Source of the DNA: an uncultured Holophagaceae bacterium
GTDB taxonomy: Bacteria; Acidobacteriota; Holophagae; Holophagales; Holophagaceae
Reading direction: 5' to 3'
DNA: 64,000 nt
Assembly: GCA_903840385.1 (NCBI GenBank)
Contig: CAIMFT010000105.1
Span: 1 to 64,000, forward strand
Shown: positions 1 to 8,029 of the stretch, one piece after another
Layout: every line of letters begins with the position of its first letter
Numbering within the stretch: position 1 is the stretch's first letter
The notes under the pieces: generated by a model
What the model saw: only the letters and a program-made list of their open reading frames with translations
Databases searched by the model: none
What the model was told of the DNA's origin: nothing
Program-made: the position numbers and the translations under genes

Positions 1-808
1 CCTGGAGCAGGGGGTTGGCACTGCCGGACCCCTGGGGCGGGTTCCCCCGGACGGTCACAGTGTTCACCACGGGGTGGGCCTGACGCAGGATCCCGGCACC
101 GATGGCGCAGTGCTCCCGGACGATGGACCACTCCTCCGCATCCAGTCGCCCAGGCTTGAGGAGGATGCGGTCTGGGATGCCGATCTTCCCCAGGTCGTGG
201 AGGGCGCTGGTGACAAAGAGCCGGTCGCAAGTCTCAGCATCCAGGCCCAGGGCCTGGGCCACCGGCTGAGTGTAGTGGCTCACCCGCAGGACGTGGTTGC
301 CGGTTTCCTCATCCCGGTACTCCGCCGCCCGGGCCAGGCGTAGCACCACTTCCCGCTGGGAGTGCTCCAGCTCCCGGGTCCGCTCCCGGACCCGAATCTC
401 CAGTGCCTCGTTCTGCCGCTGGAGCTGTTCCTGGTAGTCCCGGATGCGCAGCACGTTGCGGAGGCGGGCCAGCAGGTCCTCGGGGTCCACGGGCTTGGTG
501 AGGAGGTCGAAGGCCCCGAGGTCGAGGGCCCGCCGCTTCAGATCGCTGTCCTGGAGGCCTGTGACGATGATGACCGGGAGGCTCCCCCAGCCCGGCTGGG
601 ACACGGCGCCCAGCAGCTCCAGACCGTCCATGCCCGGCATCTTCACATCCGTCACCACCACATCGGCGCTGTGGGTCTTGAGGAAGTCCAGGGCCAGCTC
701 ACCCCCAGTGAAGTACTGGAAGGCCCAGTCTGGATGGACGCCGTGCAGGATGCGCCGGTAGGCGTTCAGCACACTCTGTTCGTCGTCCACAAAGAGGATT
801 GTGCGCAT
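1..808 (-). CDS. response regulator with HD/HD-GYP-type output domain (3' end off the window)
   Basis: This reading frame enters from the left edge and is not in the ORF track because it has no stop in the window. It starts at the ATG read leftward from 808 (MRTILFVDDEQSVL). The first ~120 residues are a receiver domain: acidic pair in FVDDE, phospho-acceptor Asp in VVVTDVKMPGMDG, and the conserved Lys in LLTKPVD. A coiled linker (QLQRQNEALEIRVRERTRELEHSQ) leads into an HD phosphohydrolase domain with NHVLRVSHYT and ALHDLGKIGIPD. This architecture is typical of cyclic-di-GMP phosphodiesterase regulators (RpfG-like). The GYP segment lies beyond the edge, so catalytic completeness cannot be judged. 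No partner kinase is visible. It is the next gene after lysA on the same strand, with a 114-bp AT-richer gap that could hold its own promoter. Confidence 0.9.
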   Translation of the reverse strand, partial: MRTILFVDDEQSVLNAYRRILHGVHPDWAFQYFTGGELALDFLKTHSADVVVTDVKMPGMDGLELLGAVSQPGWGSLPVIIVTGLQDSDLKRRALDLGAFDLLTKPVDPEDLLARLRNVLRIRDYQEQLQRQNEALEIRVRERTRELEHSQREVVLRLARAAEYRDEETGNHVLRVSHYTQPVAQALGLDAETCDRLFVTSALHDLGKIGIPDRILLKPGRLDAEEWSIVREHCAIGAGILRQAHPVVNTVTVRGNPPQGSGSANPLLQ

Positions 809-922
809 GAAACTGGCTGCTCCCGGTTCGTCCCTGATCATAGGTTCATTTGTATGTTGGTTGGAGTAAATTTTCCTACCCGTGCAGTTGCTGCCCACCG
901 ACTGGTCCGCCCTTGGGGGCGC

Positions 923-2077
923 TCAACCCACGCCGATCTCCGGGGGCACAGGATGGCTGAGGAAGTGGGTCATGCCCTCGCTGAACCCATAGGCCCCAGT
1001 GGCCCCAAAGGCCAGGAGGTCCCCCGGGGCCAGGGCCGGCAGCACCACCTCCCCCAGGCGGTCCAGGCTGGTGCAGAGGGGTCCAGCCAGGGTGGTGGGG
1101 TGGCTCCCCCCAGCTTGGCCGACGGCCTTCACAGGGAAGGCCTGGCCCGTGAGGAGGGGCCGCAGCAGGTGGTTGATGCCCCCCTCCAGGATGGCGAAGC
1201 GGGTGCCCCGGCTCTCCTTGGTGCGCACCACCCGGGCCAGATAGACCCCACAAGGGCCCACCAAGAAGCGGCCGGGTTCCAGGATCAGCTCCCCTGTAAA
1301 CCAGGGGTGGCGAGCCAGGAGGTCGGCCAGGCCGTGACCCAGAGCCGAGAGCTCCAGGGGGGTTTCCTCCGGTGCATAGGGGATGCCCAAGCCGCCGCCC
1401 AGGTCGATCTGTTCCAGGACCATCCCGTGCTGGTCGCGCAGGCGCTGGGCCAGGTCCAGCACCGCCGCGTGGGTGGCCAGCAGCTTGGAGGCGTCCCGCT
1501 GGTTGCTGGCCGCGAAGACATGGAGGCCCCGGATGCGCACGTGGCGCAGGCTGGCAGCCCTGGCTAGCAGGGCGGGCACGTCCTCCTCGTCCACACCAAA
1601 GGCCGAGGGTCCGCTGCCGCCGATGATGCGATTCCCTTCCGCCACCTCGAAGGCCGGGTGCACCCGCAGGTTGACCGCCACCTCGGCCTGGGCCAGCGCC
1701 TCGATGCGGGCCAGATCCTCCCAGCCCTCCGCCTGGATGCGGACCCCCATGGCCAGGGCCTTGGCCAGCTCTGGTTCCCGCTTGCCGGGCCCGGCGAAGA
1801 AGGTGCGCTGGGGCGGCAAGGCCAAGGCCGCCACCTTCTCCAGCTCACCGATGGAGGCGCAGTCGAAGCTGGCGCCCAGGGCGGCAAAGCGCTTCAGCAG
1901 GCTGGGGTGCGAGTTGGCCTTCACCGCAAAGGCAATGCGCACCCGCTGGGGCAGCGCCGCGCGGAGGGCCTGAAACTGGGCTTCTGCCACCCCCGCCGAG
2001 TAAGCGAAGCACGGCGTGCCATGCGCCTCCGCCAAGGCTTGGCACTGCGCATCGTCGAAGGCGAACAAAGGGTTCAT
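923..2077 (-). CDS. lysA: diaminopimelate decarboxylase-like PLP enzyme (last gene of lysine operon)
   Basis: Fold-type III PLP decarboxylase; in this context it would convert meso-diaminopimelate to L-lysine. Visible motifs are the PLP lysine in IAFAVKANSHPS, the glycine-rich IDLGGGLGIPY, the phosphate/arginine motif LILEPGRFLVG and the GPLCTSLD segment. The 500-residue track ORF is over-extended: the ATG at 2077 (MNPLFAFDD) overlaps the aminotransferase stop as ATGA, giving 384 residues, somewhat short for LysA (usually ~410-420). The C-terminus reads GAYGFSEGMTHFLSHPVPPE, unlike the SxSNYN(S)R pattern of classic LysA, so substrate specificity rests mainly on its position at the end of a complete lysine operon. 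A related type III decarboxylase with another substrate is the alternative. Confidence 0.85.
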   Translation of the reverse strand: MNPLFAFDDAQCQALAEAHGTPCFAYSAGVAEAQFQALRAALPQRVRIAFAVKANSHPSLLKRFAALGASFDCASIGELEKVAALALPPQRTFFAGPGKREPELAKALAMGVRIQAEGWEDLARIEALAQAEVAVNLRVHPAFEVAEGNRIIGGSGPSAFGVDEEDVPALLARAASLRHVRIRGLHVFAASNQRDASKLLATHAAVLDLAQRLRDQHGMVLEQIDLGGGLGIPYAPEETPLELSALGHGLADLLARHPWFTGELILEPGRFLVGPCGVYLARVVRTKESRGTRFAILEGGINHLLRPLLTGQAFPVKAVGQAGGSHPTTLAGPLCTSLDRLGEVVLPALAPGDLLAFGATGAYGFSEGMTHFLSHPVPPEIGVG

Positions 2078-3198
2078 GGTCGTTGCTTCCAGTACGGCGC
2101 CAAGCGCTTGATGCCTTCTTGCAGTTGCTCGGGGGTGGCGGCGAAGCTGAGGCGCAGGTGGCCGCGGCCACCCTCGCCGAAGGCCAGGCCTGGGATCGCC
2201 ACCACGCCGGCCTCGTCCCGCAGACGCAGGGCAAAAGCCACGGGATCCGCATGGGCCTCCGGGGGCAGGGGCATGAAGTGGTAGAAGGTCCCGTCCGGCG
2301 GCGTCACCGTCTGGCCCAGCTCCCGGCGCAGGGCCGCAGCCAGGGCCTCCCAGCGCTCCAGGATGGCGGCCCGGGCTTCGGCCAGGATGGCGTCGGAGTG
2401 CTCGATGAGTGCCAGTGCCGCCCACTGGGCCGGCGTGGCGGTGCCTGTCACCGCATAGCCGTGCACCACCCGCGCAGGCGTCAGCCAGGCGGGGTCGCCG
2501 ATGGCCCAGCCCACCCGCAGGCCGGGGGCGCCCCAGCCCTTGCTGACGGAGCTCACCACCACGCCGCAGTCGGTCACGTCCCGCAGGCCCGGGGGGCGCA
2601 CGCCGAAGTGCAGGTCCCGATAGACCTCGTCCGAGATCAGCAGCAGGCCCCGGGCCTCACAGGCCGCAGCCACCCGCCGCAGCGCCGCCAGGTCCCCGCC
2701 GCCGCCGGTGGGGTTGGAGGGCAGGTTGAGGAGCACCGCCGAGGCGTCGGGAGTGGCTTCCAGCACCGTGATCAGCGCCTCGGCGTCCAGGCGGAAGCGG
2801 TCCGGCGAGAGGGGGTAGGGCACGGGCACCGCACCCGCCATGCGGGCCAGGGCCGGGTAGGCCACAAAGCCTGGATCCGGAACCAGCACCTTCGTGCCGG
2901 GCTCCACCCAGGCCTGGAACAGGGAGAAGAGCGCCCCCTGGGAGCCGGTGGTGATGAGCACCTCATCCACCGTGGCGCCATGAAAAGCCGCCACGGCCTT
3001 GCGCAGGTCCAGCAGTCCCACATGAGGCACATAGCCGCAGGGACCGGCAGGGCGCAGCAGCGCCAGGCGAGCCGGTTCCGGCAGCGCCCAGGTGGGCTCG
3101 CCCAGACCCAGGGGAATGGCCCCAGGCGGCGTCCCATCCGTGATGGCCCGGATGGGCGAAGGCTTCAGCAGCGAGAGCCTGGACGCGGGCTGGATCAT
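2074..3198 (-). CDS. dapC: class I/II PLP aminotransferase, probable N-succinyl-L,L-diaminopimelate aminotransferase
   Basis: Fold-type I aminotransferase of 374 residues. The PLP lysine is in VSSVSKGWGAPGLRVGW, the LPSNPTGG and ISDEVYRDL motifs are present, and a C-terminal Arg sits in GHLRLSFA. Its place between dapD and lysA, with stop/start overlaps on both sides, supports transamination of N-succinyl-2-amino-6-ketopimelate, the step between DapD and DapE. The family itself is broad and sequence alone does not fix the substrate. No other aminotransferase occurs in the operon, and the presence of both dapD (succinylase branch) and dapE argues against the one-step DapL route. Confidence 0.8.
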   Translation of the reverse strand: MIQPASRLSLLKPSPIRAITDGTPPGAIPLGLGEPTWALPEPARLALLRPAGPCGYVPHVGLLDLRKAVAAFHGATVDEVLITTGSQGALFSLFQAWVEPGTKVLVPDPGFVAYPALARMAGAVPVPYPLSPDRFRLDAEALITVLEATPDASAVLLNLPSNPTGGGGDLAALRRVAAACEARGLLLISDEVYRDLHFGVRPPGLRDVTDCGVVVSSVSKGWGAPGLRVGWAIGDPAWLTPARVVHGYAVTGTATPAQWAALALIEHSDAILAEARAAILERWEALAAALRRELGQTVTPPDGTFYHFMPLPPEAHADPVAFALRLRDEAGVVAIPGLAFGEGGRGHLRLSFAATPEQLQEGIKRLAPYWKQRP

Positions 3199-4016
3199 CG
3201 CAGAGCCTGCTCCAGCGCCGTGGCAGCATCGGTCTTGTCGTCGCGGTACTTGACGATGCAGGGTGCAGACAGCTGGAGGCCGTGGCTGCGGGCGAAGTCG
3301 CCAGAGGCGGGCCGTGAGCCCGGCACCACGACGGCACCCTCGGGCACTTCCGCACGAAGCTCCCGGCCATGCACGAGGTCGTAGATCACGGTGCTGCCGG
3401 TGATCACCACACCGGAGGCCAGCACGGCGCGCCGGCGCACCACGATGCCCTCAAAGAGACCCACCAGGCCGCCCACAAAGGCGTCGTCCTCCACCACCAC
3501 CGGACGGGCCCCTGCGGGCTCCAGCACGCCACCGATCTGGGCGGCGGCCGACAGGTGCACCCGCTTGCCGATCTGGGCACAGCTGCCCACCAGGGCGTGG
3601 CTGTCCACCATGGTGCCCTCGTCCACAAAGGCGCCGACGTTCACATAGGCAGGGGGCATGAGCACCACGCTGCGGGCGATGTAGGCCCCACGGCGCACGG
3701 CGGTGCCACCGGGTACCAGGCGCACCGCATCCTCCAGGTTGAAGTGGCGCGGCGGGTAGGCGGTCTTGTCGAACATGGGGAAGCCGGGACCCGGCATCTC
3801 CACCAGGCTGGTGCGGCGGAACCCACAGAGGATCGCCTGCTTCACCCAGGCGTTGGCCCGCCAGGTGCCATCCTCGTGGCGCTCCGCGGCCCGGACCACG
3901 CCGGCCTCCAGGGCCGCCAGCAGCACCTGGTGCATGCCGGGCGCTTCCGGGTCCCCAACCAGCTCCTCGGCGGGTCGGTCGAAAAAGGCGCGAATGGAGG
4001 GCAGGTCGAGAACCAT
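3195..4016 (-). CDS. dapD: tetrahydrodipicolinate N-succinyltransferase
   Basis: 273 residues, the usual DapD length. An N-terminal helical domain ([18 protein letters not shown]) is followed by a left-handed beta-helix of hexapeptide repeats (from about residue 105) with [23 protein letters not shown]-like and [22 protein letters not shown]-like segments typical of the family. It transfers succinyl from succinyl-CoA to tetrahydrodipicolinate in the cytoplasm and commits the cell to the succinylase branch of DAP synthesis. The ATG overlaps the dapA stop by one base (TGATG) and its stop overlaps the next start (ATGA), so translational coupling is likely. Confidence 0.95.
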   Translation of the reverse strand: [273 protein letters not shown]

Positions 4017-4918
4017 CAGGAGACTCCAGGAAGGAGGGCACCGCTGGCCAGGGCCAGACCCTCAGTGAGCTTGGTGCGGGTGGCGGCCGAGGCTGGCGTA
4101 AGGGGCAGGCGCAGACCGTCGCCGCCGAAGCCCATCTGAGCGAGCAGGGCCTTCAGGGGGATGGGGTTGCTCTCCAGGAACAGGGCGTCGATGAGGGGCA
4201 GCAGGCGCTGGTGCAGGCGCAGGGCCTCGGCCCGATCGCCCCGGAGGGCGGCGGCCACGAGGGCGGCGGTCTCCCGGGGCACGGCATTGCCCAGCACCGA
4301 GATGAGGCCCGAGGCACCCACGGCGATGGCGGCCACGGCGAGGATGTCATCCCCAGCCAGCAGCGTCTTCCCGGCGGGCAGGGTGCGGGCCACTTCAGCG
4401 ATCTGGGGCAGGCTGCCGCTGCACTCCTTGATGGCCACCACCTGGGGGTTCTCCCAGAGGCGGGTCAGCATGGCGGGGGTCACATTCAGCGCGGTGCGGC
4501 CCGGCACGTTGTAGGCGATGAGGGGCAGGCCCGGGGCGGCCTCGGCCACGGCGGCGTAGTGGGCCACCAGGCCATCCGCCGTGGGCTTGTTGTAGTAGGG
4601 CGTCACCAAAAGGGCACCACTGGCGCCGAGCTCCTGGGCGCGGCGGGTCATGGCGGCGGCCTTGTGGGTGGCGTTGGAGCCCGTGCCCACCACCACCGGG
4701 CGACTGCCGCACTCCTCGAGGGTGGCGGCGATGATGGCGTCCCGCTCCGCGTCCAGCAGGGTCGAGGCTTCGCCGGTGGTGCCGAGCGGGATCAGGGTGT
4801 CGACGCCGCCTGCCACCACGTGGCGCACGAGGCGGCGGAAGGCGGGGAAGTCCACCTCGCCTGCAGGGGTCAGGGGGGTGGCCAGAGCCACGGCCAGGCC
4901 GGTGAGGTTCAGGGTCAT
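4016..4918 (-). CDS. dapA: 4-hydroxy-tetrahydrodipicolinate synthase
   Basis: 300-residue class I aldolase barrel condensing pyruvate with aspartate semialdehyde. The Schiff-base lysine is in VVAIKECSGSLPQ, the catalytic Tyr in LIAYNVPGRTALN, and the pyruvate-binding loop in LIPLGTTGEASTL. It is the first committed step of lysine/DAP synthesis, in the middle of the operon, overlapping dapB by 4 bases and dapD by 1. Length and motifs match DapA rather than N-acetylneuraminate lyase or KDPG aldolase relatives, and the surrounding dap genes settle the assignment. Confidence 0.96.
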   Translation of the reverse strand: MTLNLTGLAVALATPLTPAGEVDFPAFRRLVRHVVAGGVDTLIPLGTTGEASTLLDAERDAIIAATLEECGSRPVVVGTGSNATHKAAAMTRRAQELGASGALLVTPYYNKPTADGLVAHYAAVAEAAPGLPLIAYNVPGRTALNVTPAMLTRLWENPQVVAIKECSGSLPQIAEVARTLPAGKTLLAGDDILAVAAIAVGASGLISVLGNAVPRETAALVAAALRGDRAEALRLHQRLLPLIDALFLESNPIPLKALLAQMGFGGDGLRLPLTPASAATRTKLTEGLALASGALLPGVS

Positions 4919-5637
4919 GGCTGACCTCCAAAGGTGAAGAGCGGGTCCAGCAGGTCTGCCGCCAGGTCATCCATGCCGAAGACCCCCTTGCGGCCGTGGA
5001 GCCAGCGGGCTGCGGCCAGGGCACCCTGGGCGAAGGGGGCCCGGGAGCGGGCGGTGTGGGTGAGCTCCAGCACCTCGGCAGCGGAGTCCAGGCCCACAGT
5101 GTGGGTGCCGAACTCCACACCAGCGCGCACCACGCCGATGTTCAGCTGGTGCGGTGCCGGGGTGCCCAGGGTCCACTCGGTCTTGCGGGGGCAGCCGGCG
5201 AGCACGGCTGCTGCCAGGGTCTTCGCTGTGCCCGAGGGCGCATCGGCCTTCATGCGGTGGTGGTGCTCCAGCAGGTAGGGATCCCGGTTCGGGTCGAGGG
5301 CGGCGTAGCGGCCCAGCACCATGGAGAGCCGCGCCATGAGGGCCACGGTGAGGGAGAAGTTGGAAGCGGCCAGCACGCCGATGCGGCCGGCAACGCGGGC
5401 CTCCAGGCCGGGCAGACGCCAGCCCGTGGCACCGATCACCAGATCGGTGCCGGTCGCCAGGGCCCAGGCCAGATGGGCCTCCACGGCTTCGGCCACGCTG
5501 GCATCAATGGCCACATCCACAGTGGCCGAGGGGGACTCGCCCATGTCCACAGTCCACACGATGCTGTCCCCGGCTTCCGCCGCGATGGCAGAGCCCAGGC
5601 GACCCCGCCCGAAGAGGCCGATGCGTGGCGCGCTCAC
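4915..5637 (-). CDS. dapB: 4-hydroxy-tetrahydrodipicolinate reductase
   Basis: 240 residues. The N-terminal dinucleotide-binding motif is GLFGRGRLGSAIA, and the signature EHHHRMKADAPSGTAK carries the catalytic His and Lys. It reduces the DapA product to tetrahydrodipicolinate with NAD(P)H. It is shorter than the E. coli enzyme (273), in line with compact DapB forms; the N-terminal domain seems trimmed (for example DMGESPSATVDVAIDASV directly after the Rossmann strand). Starts and ends with 4-base ATGA overlaps within the operon. Confidence 0.94.
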   Translation of the reverse strand: MSAPRIGLFGRGRLGSAIAAEAGDSIVWTVDMGESPSATVDVAIDASVAEAVEAHLAWALATGTDLVIGATGWRLPGLEARVAGRIGVLAASNFSLTVALMARLSMVLGRYAALDPNRDPYLLEHHHRMKADAPSGTAKTLAAAVLAGCPRKTEWTLGTPAPHQLNIGVVRAGVEFGTHTVGLDSAAEVLELTHTARSRAPFAQGALAAARWLHGRKGVFGMDDLAADLLDPLFTFGGQP

Positions 5638-6974
5638 GGCGTTCCCCCCACCAGCACGCGGTGCAGGCGGCGCAGGGCTTCGGAGGTGCTCTCCTGCTTC
5701 ACCACCAGGCTGAGGTTGATCTCATTGGCACCCATGCTGATCATCTCGACGTTGATGTCACCCAGGGAGCTGAGCAGCTGAGCGCCCACACCAGGGGTGG
5801 ACTTCAGGCGCTCACCCACAGCGGCGATGATGGCCCGGCCTTCGTGGACCTCCACCTTGGCGAAGACCGAGAGGTCCTGGAGCAGGGCCTTGAGGGGCAC
5901 GTCGGCTTCCACGGTGAGGGACACGCTGACCTCGGCGGTGGCCACCAGATCCACGCTGACCTCCCGGCGCCCGAACACCTCGAAGAGCCGCGCCAGGAAG
6001 CCGCTCTGGGCGAGCATCCGGGAGCTGCTCACAGTGAGCACCGTGACCGGGCCCCGGCTGGCGAGGGCGGTGATGGGGCGGCCCGTCTGCACCTCGGCAG
6101 AGATCGTCGTGAAGCGTCCCTCCGGCTTCTGGGTGTGGCGGACGGTCACCGGGATGCCGGCCTCCACCGCAGGCTGGATGGTGGCGGGGTGGAGCACCTT
6201 GGCCCCGAAGGCCGCCAGCTCCGCAGCCTCGGCAAAGCTCAGGTCGGAGATGGGCAGGGCCTCGGGCACGATGCGGGGGTCGCAGGTGAGCACACCCTCC
6301 ACGTCGGTCCAGATCTGCACCTCCTCCGCCCCCAGCGCAGCCCCGAAGAGCGCCGCAGAGTAGTCGCTGCCCCCCCGACCCAGGGTGGTGGTGAGGCCAC
6401 TCTCGGTGGCGCCGATGTAGCCCTGGGTCACCACGGCCCGACCCGGCCCCAGGTGGGGGGCAAGGTAGCGCGCCGCCAGCTCGCGGACGGCCTCGGGCTG
6501 AGGAGCGCCTTCGCCGAACACCGCATCGGTGCGCATCACCGTGCGGGCATCCACCCAGACGCCCTCCATGTAGGCGGCGAAGATCCGCGTGGACAGCCGC
6601 TCGCCCAGGGAGGCGATGGCGTCCATGCTCCGGGGGCTCAGCTCCCGCAGCATGCCCACGCCCTTCAGCAGCAGCTCCAGCTCACCGAACAGCTCGGCGA
6701 TGGCTGCCTCCAGGGCTTCGGGGGGGGCGCCATCAAACAGCTCGATGGCGGCCTTGCGATGGGCGGCCAGGAGGGTGCGGTGGCGGTCCAGGGCGAGGGG
6801 GAGGTCGCCGGCCTCGGCGGCCTTGGCGGCATCAAAGAGGCCGTTGGTGGTCTTGCCCATGGCGGAGAGCACCACCAGGGGCGAGCGGGGCAGGGCTGCG
6901 CCCACCAGGAACGCCACCTGGCGCATGCACGCTGCGTCTGCGACGCTGCTGCCGCCGAACTTGAGGACGATCAT
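5634..6974 (-). CDS. lysC: aspartate kinase, monofunctional with C-terminal ACT domains
   Basis: 446 residues. Kinase domain with the N-terminal KFGGSSVADAACMRQV, the glycine-rich GRGGSDYSAALFG, and EVQIWTDVEGVLTCDPR. The C-terminal ~150 residues (VTVLTVSSSRMLAQSGFL and VGVNINMIS-like GDINVEMISMG) look like paired ACT domains. It is closest in style to lysine-sensitive LysC/aspartokinase III, which supports feedback inhibition by lysine in addition to the riboswitch control of the transcript. It phosphorylates aspartate, feeding the asd gene just upstream in the same operon. No homoserine dehydrogenase fusion is present. Confidence 0.95.
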   Translation of the reverse strand: MIVLKFGGSSVADAACMRQVAFLVGAALPRSPLVVLSAMGKTTNGLFDAAKAAEAGDLPLALDRHRTLLAAHRKAAIELFDGAPPEALEAAIAELFGELELLLKGVGMLRELSPRSMDAIASLGERLSTRIFAAYMEGVWVDARTVMRTDAVFGEGAPQPEAVRELAARYLAPHLGPGRAVVTQGYIGATESGLTTTLGRGGSDYSAALFGAALGAEEVQIWTDVEGVLTCDPRIVPEALPISDLSFAEAAELAAFGAKVLHPATIQPAVEAGIPVTVRHTQKPEGRFTTISAEVQTGRPITALASRGPVTVLTVSSSRMLAQSGFLARLFEVFGRREVSVDLVATAEVSVSLTVEADVPLKALLQDLSVFAKVEVHEGRAIIAAVGERLKSTPGVGAQLLSSLGDINVEMISMGANEINLSLVVKQESTSEALRRLHRVLVGGTP

Positions 6975-8026
6975 CGGAGGTATCCCTTCGCGTGGGCCAG
7001 CTCGGCGTTGAGGATGCTGCCACCGGCGGCACCGCGCTCAGTGTTGTGGCCCAGCAGGGCGAACTTGATGCCGAGGATGGGGCAGACCCGCAGGCGGCCC
7101 ACATGGACACTCATGCCACCATCCACTTCCACGTCCCGGCGCACCTGGGGACGATCCTCCAGGGTGTGCACGTGGACCGGGACGGCCGGGGCGGAGAAGA
7201 GGCCCAGGCGCTGGGGCTCGGGCCGCCAGTTCAGCCAGGCATCGCGCACCGCCTCCAGGGAGGGGTTACCCTTGAGCTTCACGCTCACGGCCTCGGTGTG
7301 GCCCTCGATGACAGGCACCCGGTGGCAGAGGGCGCTCACGACCATGGCTGCGTGCTCAACGGAGTCGCCCGTCCAGCGGCCCAGCATCTTGGGGGTCTCC
7401 TCCTCGACCTTGGGCTCCTCGTTGCGGATGAAGGGGATCACGTTGCCCATGATGTCGAGGCTGGGGACGCCCGGGTACCCGGCGCCGCTGATGGCCTGCA
7501 TGGAGGTCATCATCACGGCCTCGATGCCGAAGGCCTCGTGCAGCGGGGCCAGGGCCATCACCAGCACGGTGGCCGTGCAGTTGGCGTTGGTCACGATGCC
7601 CCCGGTCCAGCCGTGGTGGTGGCGCTGGATCTTCAGCAGGCCCAGGTGGTCGGCATTGACCTCGGGCACCAGCAGGGGCACCTCGGGGGACATGCGGAAG
7701 GCGCCAGCGTTGGAGAACACCAGGGCACCGGCCTTGGCGAACTGGGGCTCCAGCTCCAGGGCGGGAGCGGTGTCCAGGGCGCTGAAGACCACCGGGGACA
7801 GGGCGAACTCCGGCGTGCCGTCGGCCATGATCTGGTCGCCCAGACCGCCGTAGGGCTCACCATCCAGGCGCCAGGCACAGGCATCCCGGTAGCGCTTGCC
7901 AGCGCTGCGCTCGCTGGCGGCGAGGTGCTCAACCCGGAAGAGGGGGTGGTTGGCCAGGCGCCGCACAAAGCGCTGGCCGACGACGCCGGTGGCGCCGAGA
8001 ACGGTGACGGGAATCTTGGTGGTCAT
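6971..8026 (-). CDS. asd: aspartate-semialdehyde dehydrogenase, archaeal/fungal-type subfamily
   Basis: 351 residues. N-terminal NADP-binding motif VTVLGATGVVGQRFV; catalytic Cys in IVTNANCTATVLVMALAPL; substrate-binding region SGAGYPGVPSLDIMGNVIPF; a downstream His in VPVIEGHTEAVSV. The spacing and the long insert (NEEPKVEEETPKML) resemble the Asd form common in archaea and fungi rather than the E. coli or Bacillus type. It reduces aspartyl phosphate to the semialdehyde used by DapA. It begins 3 bases after the dapE stop and overlaps lysC as ATGA. A second, degenerate Asd-like gene lies at 21519-22346. Confidence 0.95.
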   Translation of the reverse strand: MTTKIPVTVLGATGVVGQRFVRRLANHPLFRVEHLAASERSAGKRYRDACAWRLDGEPYGGLGDQIMADGTPEFALSPVVFSALDTAPALELEPQFAKAGALVFSNAGAFRMSPEVPLLVPEVNADHLGLLKIQRHHHGWTGGIVTNANCTATVLVMALAPLHEAFGIEAVMMTSMQAISGAGYPGVPSLDIMGNVIPFIRNEEPKVEEETPKMLGRWTGDSVEHAAMVVSALCHRVPVIEGHTEAVSVKLKGNPSLEAVRDAWLNWRPEPQRLGLFSAPAVPVHVHTLEDRPQVRRDVEVDGGMSVHVGRLRVCPILGIKFALLGHNTERGAAGGSILNAELAHAKGYLR

Positions 8027-8029
8027 GGG

